Assembly: GCF_001277295.1 (NCBI RefSeq)
Contig: NZ_CP011456.1
Location: 3,724,001 to 3,788,000, forward strand
Source: Anabaena sp. WA102
Lineage (GTDB): Bacteria > Cyanobacteriota > Cyanobacteriia > Cyanobacteriales > Nostocaceae
Direction of reading: 5' to 3'
Length of the DNA: 64,000 bases
Positions 27,945-37,881 of this stretch are shown here, in pieces; position 1 is the stretch's first letter; each line of letters begins with the position of its first letter. The notes below the pieces were generated by a model. The model saw nothing but the letters and a program-made list of their open reading frames with translations, did no database searches and was not told the origin of the DNA. The translations under genes were made by a program, and so were the position numbers.

Positions 27945-30900
27945 TCAACTGCCAACAGGGTTGAATTTAGCCTGAATCACAATGTCGTTAAAGTCAAAAT
28001 CACCGCCACCATGCAGATCTTCAAATCCCCAGGTGTTGTTGCCCAGCAGTCGAATATGATCCACCTTGTCAGAATTGGCTCCAATATAGGCAAAGTAGGC
28101 TAGAGGGGCGCTATCCTGATTGCTTAATGCCTGTTCCATCGTGCCGTTGGCAATAATGAAGGGGGCATACAGATAGCCACCTTCCCAAGTACCAGAAGTC
28201 CCTACAGCTTGGGAAGCAAAGTGAATCCCGTAATTTTGGCTACTGCGGAGAGCCACTTGTGTGTAATTAACATCACCTGGCTTGACTAACATTCCCGTTA
28301 GCGGATCAAGCACTGCACCTTGAGGATTTTCAACACGATAGAAACCAACTGTATTGGCAAAGGCAGCTTCACTGGCCACAACAGGGAAAACTGCCTGTAC
28401 AGACTGCCCAATAAAGTTATACAAATTCACTAATTCCCGTTCGTGCTGACCTTGAAGGGTAATTCCGATAGATTCCTCTATTTCCGTGGGTTTCAAGGAC
28501 AATTTGAGAAGCGAAGATTGATCGCCCTGAGTCTTGAACTCTAGTTGGAATAGGTTTTCTCCAACGTTTTGGAGGCTGAAAGAATTTGGGGGTTGTCCAG
28601 GTGTGGGAGAACCTAACAACACTTTATTTGCAGCGTTTGGGTTATTTAGAACTTCATCTGTCGTACCGTTTTGAACCAAGTAGAAGCCTAACCGTTGATT
28701 GCCCAGCTTCGATAGTGTTCGTGTAGGGTTCGTTACAAAGCTATCGGGTAATATGGAAAAAACTACCTGAGCTTTTTTCAAAGCTGCCTGAATATAGCCC
28801 GCATCTCCCGGCATTAGTCCCTCCACTCGACCCTGTTCATCATCAACGGTAAAGACTCCAATTTCATGCACCCTAAAGGGTTGGAGTTGTTTATCTGTGA
28901 GAGTTACTTCCAGTTTAGCAGCCTTGGCATTGCCGTTAAACTGTAGGAAATGATTAGTAAAATCTGTGGAGGTTTGCGTCAAGCTGAAAGGTTTCATCTC
29001 GATATCAAGGATAGCGCGTTGGGACTGTTCCGAGTAAAACTTGCCATCTGTGACGCGAAAATCAAAGAAATTTGTGGAAAGGCTACCTTTGGCGGCGGTG
29101 TAGGTGAGTAAGCCTGCGTGAATGTCTTCTACAGCAATCTCGGTCTCTTCGGTAATTTCTTGACCTTCGAGTTTGAGGCTGCCTTTGCTTGCCCCAATAA
29201 AGACCTCAAGGGGACTGACGATAACAGATTTGAGCGTATCATCGGTGTCGCCCTTGATGAAGGGGAAGTCAGACACTTGAAGCACATACTCACCATCTTC
29301 AGGAATTGAGAGGGTAAAGCTTTTGGTGTCAACTGGGAAGATATTGTCAGCAGTGTAGGTTGAGTTATCGAAGTCTTCTTGTAGAGCTTTTGAAGAGAAG
29401 AGGTCGTTGTATTCTTGGACGGTTATGTTATCAAACTCGCCTTCATAAATTTGATTGAGCTTATCTTCAACAACTTCCATAAGCCGCTGTACTTTCCCAT
29501 TCACTCGATAAACATCGCGAAAGCTATCTGGTTCTTGATCGTCTAGAACGGCTTGGTAAGCTTCAATGGCAAGATTGCGCGATGCTTCTGATATCACCGT
29601 TGCCATGAAATCGCGCTTGTCGAAATCCAGGCTTGAGTTGATTGCGTCAAACCAGTTCATAACCAACTGGTAGAATTGGTTATTAATCCCTAAGTTGTTT
29701 GCATCGTTCAGTTTAGGATCGAGGAGTGAATCGGCTAGCAGGTCAAGCACTTGGTTAATAGGTTGCTCTGTAGCTAATCCAAAAAGTTCGGTGATGGTTT
29801 CGATTTGTGCGCCGATTAAGTACTCATAAGCTTCTGGACTGAGAAAAGTCTTAAGATTAACAATGCCTTCATCCAAGGTGTCGTCCTGTATGAATGCTTC
29901 GATGTCGGCGTAGGTTCGATCTTGGATATCAAATGAACCATTGCTATCAAACTCAAACTCTAGGTTGGGGTCAAATATGCTAATCGTGGTAGGATCTGGA
30001 TATTCTAACGGTTTTTGGGGATCATTCGGATCGGGATGATAACCCACCAGTTGGACATTGGAAGCGGGTTCAAGGTAGCGATACCACCGCTCTTGAATTA
30101 AGTCATTAGTCGTTTTGACGGGATCGGGAATGGTTGGATCAGCTAAAAGTCGCCGAGCCATACGCTCAACTAAGCTGGTAAGAGGAGTGACGGTTGTAAT
30201 GTTGGGGTCTGCAACAGCCGTCAGAATTCCTTCATTGGGTACTTCCGCAGCAGAATTGAATCCCCCAATCATGGCTATCCGCCCCTCATTCAGGTCAATT
30301 TTGTCATTTTTGTTAACGTCAATCTGAGCAAATTCATCATCAGTAAGAAACAGATTACCTACACCATTCCGATCTGTAGTGGTTGTCGGTTCCCCAGGAT
30401 CAGGAATTCCATTCAGGTTTGTATCTAAGAAAACTGTTCCATTTTGGACATAACCCTTCTGATAAACATAACTAAAATTCCTACTAGAAACTCTCAAGTG
30501 ATCAACTATATTGTCGTAAGAGAGGGCTGAAAAATTAGGAGAATAAACACTAATAAGCAAAGACTTTCCTAGTCCGGTGGCATATACTTGTTGTATTTTT
30601 AATGAAATGATAGTCCCAAGATTTTGTCTAGTCACAACAAATCTGAAACCATTCCGAGATACTGCCTCAGTGTCAATTTCAAAGAGAAATAATATCTTTT
30701 GGTTGTCAGCGTCAACTACTTCGTAAAAAGAGTTTATATTATTGACACCAAATAGTTTCCCCAGATAGTCTTTTGTGTAATAAAATTCGTTTAGATATGC
30801 TTCTCCATTAAGTATTAATTCATCGCGTTTGAAGGCAATAACTGAGGAACCCAAATTAAGAAGCTGATCCGCTTTTTCATTCACACTCATCATTCCACGC

Positions 30901-30995
30901 AGGATGAGACTATCTAACAAACTTATACTGATGTTTCTATCCAAGTCGAGAAACTGCTGTACGCGTTCACCAACCGAAAGCTGTGTGTTACTCAT
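27945..30995 (-). CDS. Large calcium-binding surface-type protein with DUF4114 domain
   Basis: 1016 residues without a classical signal peptide. Residues ~200-250 hold acidic calcium-type loops (DTNLNGIPDPGE, DVNKNDKIDLNEG). The middle has beta-sandwich repeats of cadherin-like type (FTLSIPEDGEYVLQ; LTYTAAKGSLSTNFFDFRVTDG). The C-terminus GGGDFDFNDIVIQAKFNPVG is the DUF4114 signature. Such proteins are usually exported and bind calcium. The gene is visibly richer in G+C than its AT-rich surroundings and is flanked by IS copies, suggesting acquisition. Start ATG 30995. Confidence 0.8.
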   Translation of the reverse strand: MSNTQLSVGERVQQFLDLDRNISISLLDSLILRGMMSVNEKADQLLNLGSSVIAFKRDELILNGEAYLNEFYYTKDYLGKLFGVNNINSFYEVVDADNQKILFLFEIDTEAVSRNGFRFVVTRQNLGTIISLKIQQVYATGLGKSLLISVYSPNFSALSYDNIVDHLRVSSRNFSYVYQKGYVQNGTVFLDTNLNGIPDPGEPTTTTDRNGVGNLFLTDDEFAQIDVNKNDKIDLNEGRIAMIGGFNSAAEVPNEGILTAVADPNITTVTPLTSLVERMARRLLADPTIPDPVKTTNDLIQERWYRYLEPASNVQLVGYHPDPNDPQKPLEYPDPTTISIFDPNLEFEFDSNGSFDIQDRTYADIEAFIQDDTLDEGIVNLKTFLSPEAYEYLIGAQIETITELFGLATEQPINQVLDLLADSLLDPKLNDANNLGINNQFYQLVMNWFDAINSSLDFDKRDFMATVISEASRNLAIEAYQAVLDDQEPDSFRDVYRVNGKVQRLMEVVEDKLNQIYEGEFDNITVQEYNDLFSSKALQEDFDNSTYTADNIFPVDTKSFTLSIPEDGEYVLQVSDFPFIKGDTDDTLKSVIVSPLEVFIGASKGSLKLEGQEITEETEIAVEDIHAGLLTYTAAKGSLSTNFFDFRVTDGKFYSEQSQRAILDIEMKPFSLTQTSTDFTNHFLQFNGNAKAAKLEVTLTDKQLQPFRVHEIGVFTVDDEQGRVEGLMPGDAGYIQAALKKAQVVFSILPDSFVTNPTRTLSKLGNQRLGFYLVQNGTTDEVLNNPNAANKVLLGSPTPGQPPNSFSLQNVGENLFQLEFKTQGDQSSLLKLSLKPTEIEESIGITLQGQHERELVNLYNFIGQSVQAVFPVVASEAAFANTVGFYRVENPQGAVLDPLTGMLVKPGDVNYTQVALRSSQNYGIHFASQAVGTSGTWEGGYLYAPFIIANGTMEQALSNQDSAPLAYFAYIGANSDKVDHIRLLGNNTWGFEDLHGGGDFDFNDIVIQAKFNPVGS

Positions 30996-31365
30996 TAGAA
31001 TTACCTCATGTAAAAAGAAGATTAGGATTTTAACAAATGGCTAAAGGCTAATACTTGGAGTAGGTAGTTAGCACTTTTAACCCAAAAACTTTGATAGTGC
31101 AAGAGCAGTAAACACAAGAGAATTTTTTTATTCCTAGTCTGCATCTTGGGAGAATTTAGACATGAAAATTCCTGTGATTGAAGCAGAACCTGTATTTTTT
31201 CACCAAAACTTAACGTGGTTTTCTTCCAACTAATTCCCGCCACGTCAAACAAATCGTAATAGCTTCATTTTGATTCGTAGATCACATCATATTCAACTAT
31301 CCCCTATTAGACAGATACATTCCTCCGTATTATCTCATAGCTTTTTTCAGAAATCAATGCCTTAG
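30996..31365. other. Gene-free stretch upstream of the DUF4114 gene
   Basis: AT-rich, with a weak 76-codon frame on the minus strand (31022-31252) that has no recognisable motif. Promoter signals for the DUF4114 gene presumably lie near its start, but none is assigned. Confidence 0.4.
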
Positions 31366-32569
31366 CCCGGATTTCTCACAAGCGAAAAAAATAATTGATA
31401 AAGAGTAAAACAAATGAAGTTTATTTGATACATAAGTAGCAAAGATGAAAAAAGGAAATTTTCTAAGTATATATTTGATGAATTTTGTTAAATATCAAGA
31501 GCTATTTAGGCAGAATATACTGATATAAATAATTGAGTATTAAAATTAGACATGATAAAAAAGAGTTAAAGAAAACTTTTATCTCTACTGTAAATTAAAG
31601 CTAAAAATGAGCGTAATAATCGTCCCAAAAGAATTAACCAGGATTTGGTAACAACTGCAAATAACGGTAAGCAGTAGCATAAATATGCTGATAGGGACAA
31701 GAACTATTAATTGCAATTAAAACTCGCCGGGTACTCACAGTAATCAAAGCTCCTAACTTCAACAACTTGGTGCGGATAGTCCCAACTTGAGCATTCTGTA
31801 ATTCAGTTTTAACTAAACATTTATTTCGCAAAGCATTCATCAAAACATAAGCTATTGAAGAAAACCACAAACGTAGTTGATTACCAGCAAAAGTATGGGT
31901 ACTGGTTCTATCACTAAATAATTCTAATTGTTGTTCCTTAAAGCGATTTTCCATCTCACCTCTAGGACAATATTTCTGGGTATAAACTTCACTTGGGGGC
32001 ATCTTATTAGTAGGAATTGAGGTGACAAGAAAACGGATATTAGTTCCTTTTGCCCCATACTCAACTTTAGTCACTACACGACGACTACGACTCCAAGATT
32101 TATGGGTTTGATAGTCAATAGTTTTATACCAAGTTGAGTTCTCTATCAGATGTGATGCTAGTTCAGGAAGTTCAATATCTGGAACAAATAGAGTTTCTAA
32201 AAAGGAAACTACTGTGGATAGCTTTTGCTTAAACTCTTGCTTGGCTTTACTTTGAGTTAGAGTGGTCATCTTTATTAAACGACTGTTTTGCGGCATCCCA
32301 AATACATAATCTACTTTGATTTGTGACTCGCACCATTCCATAATATCTTCTCTAGAATAGGCGCTATCTCCACGTACTAAAATCTCTACATTATTCCATT
32401 TCTTACGTATTTGTCTAATTACTCTCTGTAATTCTGATAATGCTCCCTCTGCTGGATCTACATTGGAAGCCCTAAGTTTAGCTGCTAATAAATGTTTTTC
32501 ACAGAAAATATAAAGTGGTGCATAGCAATATCCTCCATAATAAGTATTGAAAAATACTTGTTCTTGATT
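31366..32569 (-). mobile_element. IS1380-family insertion sequence, truncated second copy
   Basis: Matches 25679-26882 base for base as far as I can compare, including the left end CCCGGATTTCTCACAA; it stops abruptly in the transposase gene at TTCTTGATT. The remaining transposase frame (31634 to 32569) lacks the first ~185 residues. The frame continues ~15 codons into foreign DNA, so any product would be chimeric. Confidence 0.9.
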
Positions 32570-33271
32570 AGTAATAATAAGCGTGTAACCCTGGCAATAA
32601 TAGGTGTTCGCCAATTAGATACTAGTGTGGCTTTAATTACTTATTTATTAGCAGAACTTGAATCCCTAAAAATCAATATAAAAAAACTCTATTTGGATAG
32701 GGGATTTTTTAATACTCCTGTAATCAGATGGTTACAGGCATTAGATATTCCCTTTCTTATGCCTGCTATCAAGACTGGAAAAAAAGGAGGAATCAAACAA
32801 TTTCTCAAGGGTAAAAAAAGTTATAAAACTACCTATACTATTACAAGAGATAAAGATGATTTCGTCACATTTGATTTATGGATTGTCTGTAAATATAGAA
32901 AGGGAAAACGTAAAAAGCATGGAGTTCAATACTTTGTTTATGTTGCTTATAAGGTCAAAACAAATTTAAATTATATCTATCAAGATTATCGAAAAAGATT
33001 TGGCATTGAAACTAGTTATCGTCTGAAAAATATTTGTCGAATTAAGACGAATAACAAAAATCCAGTCTTGAGATTACTATTCGTTGGTATATCCTTTCTC
33101 CTAATTAATATTTGGGTAAATCTCCTTTGGCTCAAAATCAGTAAAAAGAGGAAAGGTAGTCGATTAATTTATCGAACACTTTTTGTACTCAAACAGATGT
33201 TAGCCTTTTTATCTCAAGCTATTGAACGTAAATATCAAGTGGTTGAAGGAATTTATCTTCCTTCAGGTTAG
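32570..33271 (+). pseudogene. DDE transposase fragment (ISH3/IS4-like), 5' truncated
   Basis: About 230 residues from SNNKRVTLAIIGVRQLDTSV. KLYLDRGFFNTP carries the second catalytic Asp and YRKRFGIETSYRLKN the Glu. The N-terminal part with the first Asp is missing, cut at the junction with the IS1380 copy. An upstream ATG at 32492 lies in antisense IS1380 sequence and is not a native start. Confidence 0.8.
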
Positions 33272-33581
33272 TATCTTTTTTTGTTAATTAGTAGTATATA
33301 AGTATTTCTGATATATATTGATGTCTACTGATTAGCATATTATGTATTTTCAAGTACCACACACTATAAAATACTTAGCGATCGCTCTTCCGGGAAAAAC
33401 TTTTTGGTTTACTGATTGTTAGGATTTTATTAATGTTTTTGATAAATAGATATATGGGATATAATTACAATATTGCTTTAATTGACAATTATAATAATTA
33501 TTTATCAATGCGAAACCTGACTCCTGCTTCAATTTTCTTCCTATTCCCTAGTTCAAAATCCTCAGATCCAGTATACCCCCA
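33272..33581. other. Spacer between transposase fragment and copy B of duplication
   Basis: AT-rich, one HIP1 octamer near 33379. Homology with copy A begins at 33419; the segment before it is probably the end of the transposase element, but I cannot define its terminus. Confidence 0.4.
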
Positions 33582-34535
33582 ATGTTAATTAAACCTCAAA
33601 TTAAAACTCCAGAGAAATTACTGTTTCTAGAAAAATTATGTTGGCAAAGAGAAAATATAGAAAATCTTACTCCTTTAGAAATGCTGAGAATATATGAACG
33701 CGGGTGGCATTACCGGGGAGTTTTAGGCGACTTGAGCCAAATAGAATCCTTATTTGTGCAACAATTAGCTCAATATTATCATTCATGGTTAGGAGCAAAA
33801 ATGTTTGAAAGGGAATTTCATCAAAAAATTTTAATTGTTCTTAATCAATTAAAGGCTAATTTTTTATTAGAGTGTGGCGCGTATTTTGGCGGTGGGACTC
33901 TGGTTAGTTTAAATCATGGGGAATATAGATTAAGCAAGGATATAGATTTTCTCTGTTCCACTGGTACTGGCTACCGATTACTACGCCAAAAAATAGCTGA
34001 AAATCAATATAATGCCCTTTTTAACACTCAACATACTCTCAACCTACCCGGAGAAATTAAAGCTGACCAGTACGGAGTAAGATTTGCCATTGTAGTTGAT
34101 GAAACTCTGATTAAATTTGAGATAATTATGGAAGGACGGATTGAATTGGGAGAAGCAGATTATCCCAGTTGGTCGCCTGTCCCATGCTTAAATCAAATTG
34201 ATAGTTTTGCGGAAAAACTTTTAGCTAATTCTGACAGATGGAATGATTCCTCGGTAGAGTCGAGAGATTTAATTGATTTGGCTATGCAAAGGCTCAATTC
34301 TCCCATTCCTCAAGCAGCTATTGAGAAAGCAGAATCAGCTTATCCTGTAATTGAACCTTTAAAAAAAGCGATATCCTTTTTCCAGAATCACCCCAATTAT
34401 CGAGACAAATGTTTTACGGCTTTGAGAATTGCCGAACCTAGTAAAATTATTGATGGTATTGATTTAATGGCGGCTGATTTTAATTTAAACAAGACACCTA
34501 GAACATTTAGCGAATCTCAACAAGACTGGGAATGA
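33582..34535 (+). CDS. AbiEii/AbiGii-like nucleotidyltransferase (copy B)
   Basis: 317 residues with the same FGGGTLVSLNHGEYRLSKDI core as copy A. About a dozen residues differ, clustered in the N-terminal ~70 and around positions 150 and 255-275, so both copies have stayed open while diverging. No antitoxin partner beside it. Confidence 0.8.
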   Translation: MLIKPQIKTPEKLLFLEKLCWQRENIENLTPLEMLRIYERGWHYRGVLGDLSQIESLFVQQLAQYYHSWLGAKMFEREFHQKILIVLNQLKANFLLECGAYFGGGTLVSLNHGEYRLSKDIDFLCSTGTGYRLLRQKIAENQYNALFNTQHTLNLPGEIKADQYGVRFAIVVDETLIKFEIIMEGRIELGEADYPSWSPVPCLNQIDSFAEKLLANSDRWNDSSVESRDLIDLAMQRLNSPIPQAAIEKAESAYPVIEPLKKAISFFQNHPNYRDKCFTALRIAEPSKIIDGIDLMAADFNLNKTPRTFSESQQDWE

Positions 34536-34621
34536 CAATTAATCGCTTTTCTTCGCGGCAAACACAAACAAATCTACTCTTTTCTAAGAAAATTGTGTGA
34601 CATAGGTGCTACAGTCATAAT

Positions 34622-35122
34622 TCATTGAGGATTTTCCCACAAAGTTGAAGCCACAGAGATATCATATCTTTGTCCTGTTTCTGTAATTTGAAAGTCCAGA
34701 ATAAAATATTTATTATCAGAGAAATGCTGATGTTTCCTAGCAATTAGTTCATCAATCATTTGTGTAATCGCCTGTTGAGTTTCTGTATCCTGATTTGATA
34801 ACTGTTGTTCCAAGAAAGTATCAAGTGTTGTTTTTTGTTGAGATTCAGGCATCACCGCCGCATTCCAGGCTATCACAGCCAAACTAAATAATGATTTACG
34901 TCGTTTTGATGTGTGTACATTATCTAAGTACGGAGCAACGAACTGTTGGAGAATTTCTGACATTTTTGGAGCGCCCTTGGGTTCTATCGGTATATTTGCA
35001 GCCAATTCCCCAAATCCCCCCTCTACCATCTTCTTTCTAAGTGCTTCCAGGTTTTTCTGCTTATCTTGGGAACTCTGTTTTTGTTTCATCAAATCTTTAA
35101 AATCCTTGGACTTTCTCGCCAT
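34622..35122 (-). CDS. Conserved partition-linked protein, unknown function (copy B)
   Basis: 166 residues, same as copy A at the protein level. It follows parB by 33 bases in the same direction and would be the third gene of a parA-parB operon. Confidence 0.7.
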   Translation of the reverse strand: MARKSKDFKDLMKQKQSSQDKQKNLEALRKKMVEGGFGELAANIPIEPKGAPKMSEILQQFVAPYLDNVHTSKRRKSLFSLAVIAWNAAVMPESQQKTTLDTFLEQQLSNQDTETQQAITQMIDELIARKHQHFSDNKYFILDFQITETGQRYDISVASTLWENPQ

Positions 35123-35155
35123 AGTGCCTCTCCTGTTTTGATTATTTCTGGGGTT

Positions 35156-36067
35156 CTATTCTAACAATTGTTCTAAATCACTCAACAATTTCTCTAGCTT
35201 TTTGGTTTTTTTAGCATCTTCCCACACCTGAGCATTCTTCAACCGTTTACCAATCTCGGAATATTTAGCATTCAATGTTTCTTTGGCTGTGATTTTCCCT
35301 GGGGTTAATTCCTTTACTAACTGCTTAATCTCACTTAAAGATAGATTTTCATTGATAACTTTATCCAGTAGTTCCCCACGTTCACCGTCATCTTTGAGTT
35401 TAGCGATCGCTCTGGCTTTGGTGTATTCTATTTTCCCCTGCCGCAATATTTCCAATACATCATCGGGTAAATTCAATAATGGTAAACGACTGGTCCGAAA
35501 ACTTTCAGCACTGAATCTACCAACACCCGACAACACTGATTCCACAATTTCCAGTTGACGGAAAACGTTTTCCGTCAGGTCTAATCCCCGTTTTTTGGCG
35601 TTGGCTGCTTGATTGAGAATTGAGATAACTTCAGCAGAATTTACATCAAGTTCAATACTTAATAATTCTAGAATCCCCTCGGTTTCTTCAACTGGGTTTA
35701 AATCTTCCCGTTGCAGGTTTTCCAGTAAAGCGATTTGCAGGGTTTGGAGGTCAGATAATTCCTTGGTGATAATCGGTACTTCTGTTAACCCCGCTGCTTT
35801 GGCCGCCCGGAGTCGGCGTTCACCAGCGACTAACTCAAATTCACCATTAACAGCACGCACCAACAAAGGTTGTAAAATCCCGTGTTCTTTAACTGACTGC
35901 ACCAGTTGATTGAGTTTCTCAGGGTCAAAATACCGTCGGGGTTGTTGAGCAGGTAAACGAATTTTATCAATATTAACGGTGGCAGTTGGTGATTCTGATT
36001 CCACATCCATACTCAACAAATCTTCCACACCACGCATTTTTGGGAGTTCTAAAGGTTTCTTGACCAT
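35156..36067 (-). CDS. parB: ParB partition protein (copy B, intact)
   Basis: 303 residues. N-terminal CTPase/clamp domain with LPAQQPRRYF and GERRLRAAK, LLENLQREDLNPVEE, then a helix-turn-helix region and a charged C-terminal dimer domain. It binds centromere-like parS sites and loads a clamp that ParA moves. Its ATG overlaps the parA stop. Likely from an integrated plasmid or island, as the integrase nearby suggests. Confidence 0.92.
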   Translation of the reverse strand: MVKKPLELPKMRGVEDLLSMDVESESPTATVNIDKIRLPAQQPRRYFDPEKLNQLVQSVKEHGILQPLLVRAVNGEFELVAGERRLRAAKAAGLTEVPIITKELSDLQTLQIALLENLQREDLNPVEETEGILELLSIELDVNSAEVISILNQAANAKKRGLDLTENVFRQLEIVESVLSGVGRFSAESFRTSRLPLLNLPDDVLEILRQGKIEYTKARAIAKLKDDGERGELLDKVINENLSLSEIKQLVKELTPGKITAKETLNAKYSEIGKRLKNAQVWEDAKKTKKLEKLLSDLEQLLE

Positions 36068-36816
36068 TACAGTTTCTCCATCCCCAATGCTATCTTTTTC
36101 AGAACTGCGATCGCTGGATGTTTGGGGTCATACACAGCCAATGGTTGACTATTCATTACTGCATCCGCAAAGGCTGTGGCACGGGGTATCTTCGGATAAA
36201 CTTTGGCTAGTGGTGATAACTGCTGTTCCAAAGCCTCCAAAATCACTTTGTCTTGGTTGGCATTCACATACAAGGTTGGCACAAATCCGGCGATCGCTAA
36301 TTTCGGATTGATATGTTTCTTCACCTGTTTGATGCTATCCAATAATAACTCCGTTCCCTTGAATGCTTTGTAATGAGTCTGAACTGGGACTAAAACATGA
36401 GTAGCAGCACAGAGTCCGAGAATACTGAGGATACCTAAAGAGGGAGGACAATCAATCAAAATGAAATCGTAGTTATTTAAAATGGGTTCTAAAGCTTGTT
36501 TGAGTCGTAGTTCCCTGGCCATAACCGCAGAGAGTTGTAATTCTACCGCACTGAGGGTAATATTAGCCGGGGCTAAATCCATACCGTGTAAATTGTGGTG
36601 AATTGGTAATTTAGTCTCTGGTGTGAGTAGTGAGTCAGCAACGATTTCTTCAAGTTCATGGGGTTCAAGTCCCATAAAAGTTGTCAGGGATGCCTGGGGA
36701 TCAGTATCCACTAATAAAACTTTATGTTTGAGGGAAAGATGATAACCCAAATTCATCGTCAGACTGGTTTTCATCACCCCACCGGCTTGATTGAAAATAG
36801 CAATAATTTTAGTCAC
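36067..36816 (-). CDS. parA: ParA partition ATPase (copy B, intact)
   Basis: 249 residues from GTG 36816 (VTKIIAIFNQAGG). Deviant Walker A is QAGGVMKTSLT, with Met where most ParAs have Gly-Lys; LLVDTDPQASL is the A' box and LIDCPPSLG the Walker B. A longer frame starting 36912 adds 32 residues with no family match and is unlikely. First gene of the partition operon. Confidence 0.88.
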   Translation of the reverse strand: MTKIIAIFNQAGGVMKTSLTMNLGYHLSLKHKVLLVDTDPQASLTTFMGLEPHELEEIVADSLLTPETKLPIHHNLHGMDLAPANITLSAVELQLSAVMARELRLKQALEPILNNYDFILIDCPPSLGILSILGLCAATHVLVPVQTHYKAFKGTELLLDSIKQVKKHINPKLAIAGFVPTLYVNANQDKVILEALEQQLSPLAKVYPKIPRATAFADAVMNSQPLAVYDPKHPAIAVLKKIALGMEKL

Positions 36817-36865
36817 AATTTTCTTTAAATTCTTGGTTCTACAGTTTATGGTAATACTTGAGAGT

Positions 36866-36997
36866 AGCCCTTTCAAGGTGGTGAAATTTTGAAGGAAGAT
36901 TGGTTGTTTCAACCTTCAAAAAAACCAAAATATGAGCGGAAGATTCAAGATGATAGTAATGAAATGACGTATTTCCGTTAGTCACCTTGAAAGGACT
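36866..36997. mobile_element. MITE with 12-bp target duplication
   Basis: 132 bp with 15-bp inverted ends AGYCCTTTCAAGGTG (one mismatch). The 12-bp ATACTTGAGAGT is duplicated at 36854-36865 and 36998-37009. Noncoding. Long target duplications are typical of IS4-group transposases. Confidence 0.9.
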
Positions 36998-37070
36998 ATA
37001 CTTGAGAGTCAGGGAAAATCAGGGGTAATTCATCAGCAAAATCCTTACTTTATTATTGCATTTTTTTGTC

Positions 37071-37246
37071 TTGACACTCCCCGCTCTAAAGACACGGGGA
37101 TTCTTAAGATTTTACAATCCTAATATCCTGCTCACACAGGTTCCCAGACTCAGTACGTTTGCACAAAAGTGCGTGCTGATACCGCCAGTTGCTCTACTTG
37201 GGGAAACCCCAAGACCGCACTGGCTCATCTTCTGGGCGTTTAGCTG
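37071..37246 (-). ncRNA. IS200/IS605-type right end, probable omega RNA region
   Basis: On the minus strand, downstream of the TnpB stop, the sequence is rich in stem-loops and ends GGGGAGTGTCAA at 37071. That terminus is typical of IS605-group right ends, from which TnpB guide RNA is transcribed. The guide would be read from bases just below 37071. The partner protein here is broken. Confidence 0.55.
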
Positions 37247-37881
37247 TTAAACAGCAAGTTTCGCGGAGTCCCCACGTACTATATTTCGACTTCGCTCAAT
37301 ACAAGTTTCCAAACCTCTATCTCTAATAGTCTTTGCAGCACCAATATCGGCGTGTTCGTGATACCCACATTCAGTACAAATGAATTTCTCACCATCACGG
37401 TTTGACTTATCAGTATGCCCACAATTTCTGCATTCTTGACTGGAGTATTTAGGATTAATCTTAATTACAACTTTTCCTTGCTTTACAGCGAGATACTCAA
37501 TTTTTAAAATCAAATCACTCCAACTTGCATCAGAAATAGAACGGTTTAATCCTTTTTTTCTAGATTGCCCATTCTTTAAAAATCTTCCAGTTTTTTTATC
37601 GGTTTTAACTTTGCAACGCCTCAACATACCGGAGACATTTAAATCTTCTAAAGCAATAGCATCAACCTTTCTAGAAACTATTGTATTAGCAACACTCCAT
37701 TGATAAGCAGTCCTTTTATCTGTAATCTTTTTGTGAAACTTGCTCCATTTTTACTGACAAAACAAGTTAATGGACAAGCTTCTACTTTAGTCCTAATATC
37801 ACAATAGTCACCTTGGATAAATTGCTGGTTGTATTGAGCTATTCTGTCAGCCAAACTCCAATTGTAAGTAGACCGGAGCAT
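37247..37881 (-). pseudogene. tnpB: TnpB (IS200/IS605 OrfB) RNA-guided nuclease relic
   Basis: Two pieces. The upstream piece (37881 to ~37755) reads MLRSTYNWSLADRIAQYNQQ...CFVSKNGA, a TnpB N-terminal part missing its start. In another frame the downstream piece runs KFHKKITDKRTAYQWSVANT, then ALEDLNVSGM (RuvC-II Glu), the zinc finger CRNCGHTD...CTECGYHEH and ADIGAAKTI. About 200 residues with RuvC-I are deleted. The 5' end is cut at the junction with the PAS gene copy. Confidence 0.85.

Larger units (their letters stand above)
33419..36816. repeat. Segmental duplication, copy B (intact)
   Basis: 3398 bp homologous to 18349-23086. All four genes are open here. Downstream (33 kb side) and upstream flanks differ from copy A. 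Confidence 0.9.

Noticed and set aside
31022..31252. 76-codon minus-strand frame upstream of the DUF4114 gene
   Set aside because: No recognisable motif and no ribosome binding site; a transposase remnant is possible but unsupported.
36817..36912. 32-residue N-terminal extension of ParA copy B
   Set aside because: It does not resemble ParA and overlaps the MITE region; the GTG at 36816 begins exactly at the family start.
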